Shown one piece after another: positions 7,785 to 14,397 of a stretch of 21,116 bases of DNA. Every line of letters starts with the position of its first letter. Within the stretch, counting starts at the first letter, position 1. The notes under the pieces were generated by a model. That model saw nothing but the letters and a program-made list of their open reading frames with translations, did not search any database and had not been told where the DNA came from. A program made the position numbers and the translations under genes. Source of the DNA: Holosporales bacterium (GTDB taxonomy: Bacteria; Pseudomonadota; Alphaproteobacteria; RUG11792); NCBI GenBank assembly GCA_031263345.1, contig JAISFY010000036.1, forward strand, positions 1-21,116, given 5' to 3'.

Positions 7785-8774
7785 ATGATGAAAAAAAGAT
7801 TAGGCAAAGCATTCCTAGCTTACGCCTTAGAAATACTGTCATGCTGGGCTGGTACATCGATGGATGTGGAGTATCTTATTAACCATGGGCTTATTAATGA
7901 GCGCTTGGTACTAAGAGGGGAGGAGCCATCAGAGCACCTACTATCCTCTTGTACTTATACCGATGGGAGAACATTGAGGATACCTAACGGAAGTGCTATC
8001 AATTTTGCGGCGAGAGATGCTGTAGGAAGAATAATCAGGATTGCATCGTCCGTTAACACTATCCCAAACCCTCTGTACCTTACTCATTCTGGATTGGTCA
8101 TAAACGACGATCCAAGGATCATCTACGGCATTTTAGAAGAATTGATAGAGGAGAGTACCTTAAATGGTTGCCAGCCGAGGATAGCGGCATTGAGGCTTAT
8201 GATGTTAAATCTTAGTTCTGCGTATGATCATATTTTAGGGTTTCAGGAGGAAGTGGGTTCTGATAACTTATATGTAGTGCCATTCTGCCTGGAAGCAAGT
8301 GGAACAGCCTCGCAGGTTATGGGTGGTATTATGCCACACGTTCAAATTAGAGCCATGCACCAAGTTGTGAATGGATATAATGGGAATGTTTTTGTTAGAC
8401 CACTTCTCGAAGGAATACCGGCGGTCAGTACAAGGAAATTCCTAAAAGAGTATCTTGGGCGTTCATATGAAGGGATCTGGACCATTTTGGAATTACTACG
8501 TGCTCCGATTGCTCATAATAAACGGGAAGAAACGGACAGAGTATTTTGCAGCGAGATGGTTGCTCTATTTTATAAAACATACAGTGAACTCTCGATAGAT
8601 AATGTAAGCAACGTTATCCCGGAAATCTTGGGAGCGGGAGCCGAAGAGCATGATCTTTTGAAAGATATAGCCTCTACAGACATCCCACTGAAAATGCTCT
8701 ACGATTTTTCTGAGGAGGATAATTGTTGCTGCTGCACGTTTTCAAATAGTATGAAAAAGTGTCTAATATTGTAA
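7785..8774 (+). CDS. Permuted papain-fold (YiiX/NlpC-P60-like) protein with C-terminal CaaX box, candidate effector
   Basis: The 329-residue product shows the motif order of circularly permuted papain-like proteins of the YiiX/NlpC-P60 superfamily: LTHSGLVI with His101, VVPFCLEASG with Glu170, a GRSYEG segment near 225-230, and RVFCSEMVALFYK with Cys255 as likely nucleophile. Members are amidases, peptidases or acyltransferases; the substrate here is unknown. Residues 4-25 are weakly hydrophobic and could be a targeting signal. The last residues are striking: CCCC (314-317), then KK and the terminal tetrapeptide CLIL (326-329), a perfect CaaL box of the type geranylgeranylated in eukaryotes. 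I chose ATG 7785 because AGGGGGAG lies just upstream; the frame is open from GTG 7737. The gene stands alone, facing mlaA. The fold call is from motifs; the host role is inference. Confidence 0.7.
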   Translation: MMKKRLGKAFLAYALEILSCWAGTSMDVEYLINHGLINERLVLRGEEPSEHLLSSCTYTDGRTLRIPNGSAINFAARDAVGRIIRIASSVNTIPNPLYLTHSGLVINDDPRIIYGILEELIEESTLNGCQPRIAALRLMMLNLSSAYDHILGFQEEVGSDNLYVVPFCLEASGTASQVMGGIMPHVQIRAMHQVVNGYNGNVFVRPLLEGIPAVSTRKFLKEYLGRSYEGIWTILELLRAPIAHNKREETDRVFCSEMVALFYKTYSELSIDNVSNVIPEILGAGAEEHDLLKDIASTDIPLKMLYDFSEEDNCCCCTFSNSMKKCLIL

Positions 8775-8897
8775 AAATTAATCGATTTTTAAAAAAAAGT
8801 CATATTTTCTAAAATTGGCTTCCAAGTAGCAATCTATCGTATTATATGGTGTAGTGATTTGCTACGCATGCGTTTTTTGGCGGTAAAATTAGGAAGA

Positions 8898-10148
8898 ATG
8901 GCTAGATCGGTTCGTGGGATGAAAGATCTTTACGGCCGCGAATCTGATAAATTCGATTTTATATTTAATAAGTTCAGATTAGTCGGTGAAAGGTACGGAT
9001 TCGGGATGATTTATACTCCAATCTTAGAGTATACCGATGTTTTTTATCGATCTATTGGCGATGAGACGGACGTCGTTTCGAAGGAGATGTATACATTTCT
9101 GGATAAGGGAGAGGAGTCGGTAACTCTGCGGCCGGAGGGTACGGCTGGCGTTGTTAGAGCGATCGTATGTGAACATTTAGACCAATGCCTTCCCGTTAAA
9201 CTGATGTACTGTGGAGAGATGTTCAGGTACGATCGTCCACAGAAGGGGCGTTTCAGGCAATTTCGGCAATTTGGGCTCGAACACGTTGGGGATAAAAGCC
9301 CATATACGGATGCTATTACGATAGCAATCGCCGTCGATTGTATACGATCAATTGGTTTCTGCGATTTCAAAATTTTAGTCAATTCCTTAGGTGATGATGA
9401 AACTCGAGAAAATTATACGAAAGCGATCGTGAAGTACTTTTCCCGTCATGAGGATAGACTATCAGCAGAATCTAGGATTAGGCTTAAAAAAAATCCATTA
9501 AGAGTTCTGGATTCGAAAAACAAACAGGATGTCGAGATTTGCTCAATGGCCCCCATTTTGATGGATTATCTTAGTAAAGATTCGAGAGTGTATTTTAATA
9601 AGGTATGTTCCCTGCTGGAAGACTACGAAATAAATTACGAGATTAACCATTTCCTGGTCAGAGGGTTAGATTACTATAGCCATACAGCATTCGAAATATT
9701 ACCGACGAGTGGGACGTATAAAGAGGCAATAGGCGGAGGGGGGCGGTACGACAAGTTACTGGCCATTTTGGGCGGGTTAGATGTTTCCGGAATTGGATTT
9801 GCTATCGGGATTGACAGATTAATGTTGCTGATGGACGATTTTTTTGTTCAGCAGAAAAAACGGAAGATCGCCGTTATACCGGTGTCGGAAGGTGAAGATT
9901 CTCATGCATTTTCTCTTTTCAGAGATTTGCAGAATTGTGAAATGGCATCGGAGTTCATTCATTTAGGTAGCCTTACCAAGAAAATGAAAATTGCGGACAG
10001 ATTAGGATGTGCTATTGCGATAATACTTGGGAGCAATGAGATCCAGAATAATACGGTGACGGTGAAGTTTATGAATTCAAGCGATGCCGCAAACAAAACT
10101 AGAAGTATTAGATTAAGTGATATCATAAACTTTTTAAGGTGCAATTAA
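8898..10148 (+). CDS. hisS: Histidyl-tRNA synthetase
   Basis: This class II synthetase charges tRNA-His. The 416-residue protein begins RSVRGMKDLYGRES (compare AVRGMNDILP of other HisRS), contains motif 1 (IYTPILEYTDVFYRSIGDETD), motif 2 (MFRYDRPQKGRFRQFRQFG), the HisRS-specific signature LVRGLDYYSHTAFEI and motif 3 (GIGFAIGIDRLMLLMD), then a short anticodon-binding domain. I chose ATG 8898, preceded by AGGAAG although the spacing is short; starts at TTG 8859 or ATG 8868 would add residues absent in relatives. The gene is followed without any gap by nuoB. The matching tRNA-His gene lies about 4 kb away in this window. Confidence 0.95.
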   Translation: MARSVRGMKDLYGRESDKFDFIFNKFRLVGERYGFGMIYTPILEYTDVFYRSIGDETDVVSKEMYTFLDKGEESVTLRPEGTAGVVRAIVCEHLDQCLPVKLMYCGEMFRYDRPQKGRFRQFRQFGLEHVGDKSPYTDAITIAIAVDCIRSIGFCDFKILVNSLGDDETRENYTKAIVKYFSRHEDRLSAESRIRLKKNPLRVLDSKNKQDVEICSMAPILMDYLSKDSRVYFNKVCSLLEDYEINYEINHFLVRGLDYYSHTAFEILPTSGTYKEAIGGGGRYDKLLAILGGLDVSGIGFAIGIDRLMLLMDDFFVQQKKRKIAVIPVSEGEDSHAFSLFRDLQNCEMASEFIHLGSLTKKMKIADRLGCAIAIILGSNEIQNNTVTVKFMNSSDAANKTRSIRLSDIINFLRCN

Positions 10149-10664
10149 TTGGATCAAAAAGAAGTGAAAATGCAGTATAACTCCGTGATACTATCAACTC
10201 TTGAGAGGTTGTCGCAATGGGCCTCTGGGCGGTCCATGTGGCCGTTATCTTGTGGATTATCGTGTTGTGCTATAGAAATGATGCATGCGGCGGCGAGTAG
10301 GGTCGATTTGGACAGATTTGGTTGTCTGTTCAGAGCTAGCCCGAAACAGGCCGATTTGATGATCGTTGCTGGAACCTTAACAAAAAAGATGTTACCGCAA
10401 ATTATAACACTGTACGAGCAGATGCTGTTTCCAAAGTACGTAATCGCGATGGGGAGTTGCGCGATCAGTGGTGGGCTTTATGCTGAGTCTGACACGGTAG
10501 TTCCTGGAATTAACAGCGTAATGCCAGTCGATGCCGAAGTTTGTGGCTGCCCACCAGCACCAGAGGATTTAGCTAGGGTGATTTTGGGGCTTCAGAAGAA
10601 TAAGTCTGGGAGTATACCAAAAATTTCAATGCAAAGGAAAGCGATAACTAGCGAGATTACCTGA
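10149..10664 (+). CDS. nuoB: NADH:quinone oxidoreductase subunit B (N2 cluster subunit)
   Basis: NuoB carries the terminal [4Fe-4S] cluster N2 of complex I next to the quinone site. The 171-residue product keeps all four ligands: the adjacent Cys39-Cys40 (CGLSCCAIEMM), Cys104 (MGSCAISGG) and Cys134 (CGCPPAPEDL), plus RFGCLFRASPKQADLMIVAGTLT. It differs from most relatives in having CGCPP where PGCPP is usual. The start is TTG 10149, immediately after the hisS stop, with AAGGTG about 8 nt upstream; ATG 10170 is an alternative. It is separated from the other nuo genes on the opposite strand, which is unusual. It ends in TGA, and its last 73 bp overlap the convergent nuoM. Confidence 0.93.
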   Translation: MDQKEVKMQYNSVILSTLERLSQWASGRSMWPLSCGLSCCAIEMMHAAASRVDLDRFGCLFRASPKQADLMIVAGTLTKKMLPQIITLYEQMLFPKYVIAMGSCAISGGLYAESDTVVPGINSVMPVDAEVCGCPPAPEDLARVILGLQKNKSGSIPKISMQRKAITSEIT

Positions 10665-12004
10665 TATCTATCACATAAACTAACATTCTGAGAAACTTCT
10701 GGAGGGGGTATCCTTTTTTTGAAGGATATTGAATAATACACGAACAGGGTATAAGCCGACAATGCCACGATGATCAATAGCATAATGATTGAAACAGCGA
10801 TATATGTCGATTTAGTAATAAAATAAAACGATACTATTTCAGTGATAAACCCGGGTGTACATGGCATATCGATTAGAGAAATAAATACGAAAAATAGAAG
10901 AATATTCAGACCACGAAATCGCTGACCAGAACTAGATATAGTAGAAATTGATCTTGTTTTAAATAAATTTTCCATGATATCTGCTGTAAAAAATATGATA
11001 GTTGATATGAATCCGTGTTGCAGCGTTGAAAAAATGAAGTAATTTTTATTAGTTTCACTTAGAAATAGAAATATTATAAAATATATATCCATATGAATTA
11101 TCGAAAAGTAAGCAAAGAATCGTTTGATATCATCCTGAAACATAATACTTATTACTGCGATGAATATACTTATAATTGAGATTATAAGGAAAACATCTTG
11201 GTATTGAGCAATGTATTCTGAAAAGATTGGGTTTATAAATCTAATTAAAATGAGAGTACTAAATTTTAGAATGATTGATGATAGAAGGACTGAACATACT
11301 ACATTAGTTTTTGTATGTGTCGTAGGAAGCCAGTTACACAGTGGCCAAATTGGCAATTTGATACAGGTACCGATCATTAATAACCAAAATATAGCTTCGT
11401 TTTTGACACCAATTTTATAAATTTCCAGTAGATTTGATGATTTAGTTTCGAGATATATCATAATGATGGCAACAAGAATTAACATAGCACTAAACATGCT
11501 ATACGCAAGATATAGCAAAACGTAGTTAGATTTCGTATTGTCCCATGATAGTATCATTGAGTATATCGGAATAAGTGTTGCTTCCATACAAAAGAATAGT
11601 AAAAACATATCGGATGAGTAGAAGGCCCCAATCGTAAAGGCCTCAAAAAGTAAGAGTGATATAAAAAAGCTTTTAGTATTTCTGATTTCTCGTTTCTGGA
11701 GCCACATTGTTGATAAGAAACATATTGAACTTACGCAGGAGGCGAATAGTATCGAATAGTCATCTACATTTGTCGAATATTTTACTGGAAGTTTGTCTAT
11801 AAAATTAGTAATGACATTATATGTTACAATTTTGGAGAGGTTCGGGATGAGCAGCTGGAGGATGGCAAACATGAGCGTAAAAAACGTTATCCATAAGGAC
11901 ACCGATTTTACGTTATTGACGTTATTTTTATCGACGCGCGCGACGAATAATGTTCCCAGTAGCGGAAGCAGTATGGTAACATATGAAATCGGAACGGAGA
12001 GCAT
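10592..12004 (-). CDS. nuoM: NADH:quinone oxidoreductase subunit M
   Basis: NuoM is one of three antiporter-like proton-pumping subunits in the membrane arm of complex I. The product (470 residues, slightly short) is a multi-helix protein. The key charges are visible: Glu in FFCMEATLIPIY, Lys in IKLPIWPLCNWLP, Lys in SIILKFSTL, and Glu in GFITEIVSF. Surrounding residues are highly divergent, e.g. THTKTNVVCSVLL where relatives have AHTEAPTAGSVLL. ATG 12004 overlaps the nuoL stop as TAATG, with AAGGCAG just upstream, so it is translationally coupled; the longer open frame to 12061 lies inside nuoL. It stops at TGA within the nuoB 3' end, right after the last helix (GILPDLFF), about 15 residues earlier than usual. 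Confidence 0.92.
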   Translation of the reverse strand: MLSVPISYVTILLPLLGTLFVARVDKNNVNNVKSVSLWITFFTLMFAILQLLIPNLSKIVTYNVITNFIDKLPVKYSTNVDDYSILFASCVSSICFLSTMWLQKREIRNTKSFFISLLLFEAFTIGAFYSSDMFLLFFCMEATLIPIYSMILSWDNTKSNYVLLYLAYSMFSAMLILVAIIMIYLETKSSNLLEIYKIGVKNEAIFWLLMIGTCIKLPIWPLCNWLPTTHTKTNVVCSVLLSSIILKFSTLILIRFINPIFSEYIAQYQDVFLIISIISIFIAVISIMFQDDIKRFFAYFSIIHMDIYFIIFLFLSETNKNYFIFSTLQHGFISTIIFFTADIMENLFKTRSISTISSSGQRFRGLNILLFFVFISLIDMPCTPGFITEIVSFYFITKSTYIAVSIIMLLIIVALSAYTLFVYYSISFKKRIPPPEVSQNVSLCDRYQVISLVIAFLCIEIFGILPDLFF

Positions 12005-13809
12005 TATTTCTGCCTTATAAGAACCGATACCAAGTTTATGGCAATCCCAACAATAATCCATCCGATGTGAGATGAGGCTGATTCGATGTGCCGTCGAGAC
12101 AGGAATAATTGGATTCCTCGCAGTAATTTAAACAAAACTTTTTGCAGGGTATCGAAAAGTTTTTGATTGTAACTTACAATTGTAGTAGCAGTGGATATCG
12201 ATGCATTTTTAATAAAATTTCGAAGCCGATAACTTATTCCCTTTTTTCTGAAAAGTTCGTAAAGTAATTTTGTTGAAATTACGCCAATTCTGGTTTTGGG
12301 ATATTTCGTTAGTGTATAGATTGGGATAACCGCGATTAGTATTTGGATCAATCCTGAGATATTTTTCACGAGGTAGTCAAGAAAATTCCTCGAACGGGCT
12401 ACCATTTCATCGAATTCGAAGTGTAATTCTCCCCATTCATACATACTCCATGCTGTGAAAGATTCGAAGACGGCAATCCCAATTAGCAACCAAACTGGGG
12501 AGGTGGAATATGAGTTAATTTTAGAGGCATATGCCAGGGTTTTATCATCGGCCCTAGGACTACCGTATAGTGAGATGAGGATTAATCTAAAAATGGCCGA
12601 GATGGATAGGATATTTATTAGATCATTTGCTAGGATTAATGGTATATTCCCATAAAGCTGGAGCGCCCCAGTGAGCGAAGTTTTTGCAAAAAATCCAATA
12701 CAAAACGGAAATCCTGTAGCCGCTAGGAAGGATATCCAAACGATGTCGCTTATCTTTGTAATAAATCTGCTTAATCCACCCATTTTTAGGATATTTCGTT
12801 CTCCGGACATTGATGCCATAACATATAAAAAACTCAGGAACAGTATGGATTTAAAAAGTGCGTGGCATATGAAATATAAAATTGCGACAGAAATATTACC
12901 GATTCCGCAAACGACAAACATGAGCCCGACTGACGAACTGGTGAGGCATGCCATGATTTTCTTTATGTTATTATGTGATAGAGCGCTAAATCCCATCCAT
13001 AGCGCTGTCACAATACCGGTATAAATCATCATCTTCTTTATATCTGGGAATTTATCAAAAATGAAAAAGCACTTCGTAACAAAAATTACTCCGATCCCAA
13101 CGATCGTTGCGGTATGCATTAAAATTGATACGAAAGTATCGGCCTTAACGGTATCGAATAACCAGCGCGAAAATGGTAGTTGAGCGCCTTTACATAGACA
13201 AGAAATGGCTAATAGAATGGCCGGAACGAATAAGGCCGTATAATTAGGTGAGCAGCAGAAGTTTTTTATATCAATAAATTCGAAACTTCCAACCTTCAAA
13301 CCAATTATACAGACTGCGACGAAAAACAAAAGACTAGCGAATTTACTGAACAGTAAAACACTTATCGATTCTTTTTCAGCATTATTTTCAACCCCGACCA
13401 AAATTGCCGAAATGATACCAAGGACTTCAGTACCAACAAAAAATTGAAAAATATTGCTCGACAAAATCGTTATTCCCATAAAGAATGCAAATATATTTAA
13501 AGTACTCAATTTGTAGATAAGTTTTCTATCATTTGGAAATAGATGTGTTGAGAGATGTAAACATAATAGAATGGTGCATACGATTGAGCACAACATCAAC
13601 CCGACCGTGCTAGGAGTCAGCGAAAAACGTCAATGAAGGCTATCGAGTTTGAACCAAGTTACTGAGAATGCATCATTCGGGGAAAATCCGCACAGGCTGA
13701 ATGTAATTAATGCACAAAGCACCCCTAATTTCGGAATTCGATCTGATCCCAATAATCCAAGTATCCCAGAAACGAGTAGAGAAAGGAGCGGAATTGACGT
13801 AAAAAACAT
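12004..13809 (-). CDS. nuoL: NADH:quinone oxidoreductase subunit L, interrupted by an in-frame TGA at codon 60
   Basis: NuoL is the distal proton-pumping subunit of complex I. Reading from ATG 13809 (ACAGG site, 7 bp after the nuoK stop) gives 601 codons, close to the family's usual 600-650. Codon 60 (13632-13630) is TGA. The first 59 codons encode a typical NuoL N-terminus (two helix regions, then VTWFKLDSLH), and after the TGA the homology continues at once (RFSLTPSTVGLMLCSIV). Downstream, functional charges are kept: Glu in GTEVLG, Lys in KGAQLPFSRW, His in FVSILMHTATIV, Lys in ALFKSILFL. If TGA stops translation, only a protein re-initiated at TTG 13599 or ATG 13596 (about 530 residues, without helix 1) could be made. 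Readthrough, sequencing error or recent nonsense mutation are the choices; conservation downstream argues against old decay. Confidence 0.8.
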
Positions 13810-13816
13810 CCTGTTT

Positions 13817-14080
13817 TTACCGTATTAATGCAACGTTGTATATAATCATGAAAATGATGCTAAATGTAAGACAGCCCAAAATCACGGAGACCAATATTAT
13901 AATGTGTTCTGAACTAACAGGTTGATTTACTGGAAAATGCGCAAAATTTACGATACTAGCACAAACGGCGATCTCAATGGATATGAAAGTCTTTAAGAGG
14001 TCGTTTTGTCTAAAGGCACCGACTAGGCCGATACAGAAAAGAAGACAACTTAATAGGATGAAAGAATCGGTTTCGAACAT
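13817..14080 (-). CDS. nuoK: NADH:quinone oxidoreductase subunit K
   Basis: NuoK is a small three-helix (MrpC-like) subunit of the complex I membrane arm. The 87-residue product is shorter than the usual 100-102. Helix 1 (ILLSCLLFCIGLVGAF), helix 2 with the conserved Glu (FISIEIAVCAS, matching E36 of E. coli) and helix 3 are recognisable. The second membrane Glu, at the position of E. coli E72 (AAAEASIGL), is replaced; the matching stretch reads ILGCLTFSI. The C-terminal tail after helix 3 is also missing. It is the first gene of nuoK-nuoL-nuoM; nuoJ, normally just upstream, is not here. No clear ribosome binding site precedes ATG 14080. Confidence 0.85.
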   Translation of the reverse strand: MFETDSFILLSCLLFCIGLVGAFRQNDLLKTFISIEIAVCASIVNFAHFPVNQPVSSEHIIILVSVILGCLTFSIIFMIIYNVALIR

Positions 14081-14112
14081 TTCAAACCGAAGGTAACGTA
14101 TTACATAGCAGT

Positions 14113-14118
14113 ATTATA
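14113..14118 (-). promoter_or_regulatory. Possible -10 box of the nuoKLM operon
   Basis: A perfect TATAAT on the minus strand, 33 bp before the nuoK ATG. No convincing -35 element was found at the right spacing. It shares the 125-bp gap with the tRNA promoter on the other strand. Confidence 0.35.
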
Positions 14119-14164
14119 TAATAAATTCAGAGTGCCAGGATGGATTTTTTTATGTTCTATGTTA

Positions 14165-14194
14165 TTGACAATACCGAGTTCGCAATGAAATAAT
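14165..14194 (+). promoter_or_regulatory. Promoter of the tRNA-His/tRNA-Thr pair
   Basis: A perfect -35 TTGACA (14165-14170) is followed after 18 bp by AATAAT (14189-14194, five of six matches to TATAAT). The start of transcription would be near 14201, a few bases before the first tRNA. Confidence 0.6.
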
Positions 14195-14205
14195 AAGTCG
14201 ATAAT

Positions 14206-14283
14206 GGCGGGTGTAGCTCAGTCGGTTAGAGCGCTAGATTGTGGCTCTAGAGGTCGTCGGTTCGATTCCGATCACTCGCCCCA
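14206..14283 (+). tRNA. tRNA-His (anticodon GTG)
   Basis: A full cloverleaf: acceptor stem 14207-14213 with 14273-14279 (one G-U pair), D arm AGCTCAGTCGGTTAGAGC, anticodon arm CTAGATTGTGGCTCTAG with anticodon GTG, and T arm with TTCGATT. The extra G at 14206 opposite C at 14280 is the G-1/C73 identity pair of tRNA-His. The CCA end is encoded (14281-14283). Confidence 0.97.
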
Positions 14284-14297
14284 GCCAATTACACAGT

Positions 14298-14373
14298 GCC
14301 GATTTGGCTCAGCTGGTAGAGCAACTGATTTGTAATCAGTAGGTCGGGGGTTCGAATCCCTCAATCGGCACCA
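14298..14373 (+). tRNA. tRNA-Thr (anticodon TGT)
   Basis: Cloverleaf with acceptor stem GCCGATT/AATCGGC, D arm GGCTCAGCTGGTAGAGC, anticodon arm ACTGATTTGTAATCAGT with anticodon TGT, T arm GGGGGTTCGAATCCCTC, discriminator A and encoded CCA. It starts 14 bp after tRNA-His, so the two are probably processed from one transcript. Confidence 0.97.
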
Positions 14374-14397
14374 CTTTGATTTACTGACTCTGTATCA

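Noticed and set aside
8773..8795. Terminator after the CaaX-box gene
   Set aside because: The AAAAAT/ATTTTT pairing is all A-T, six base pairs, too weak to call, though a T-run follows.
12004..12061. N-terminal extension of NuoM to 12061
   Set aside because: The extra codons lie inside the nuoL 3' end; ATG 12004 has a binding site and gives the family's usual start.
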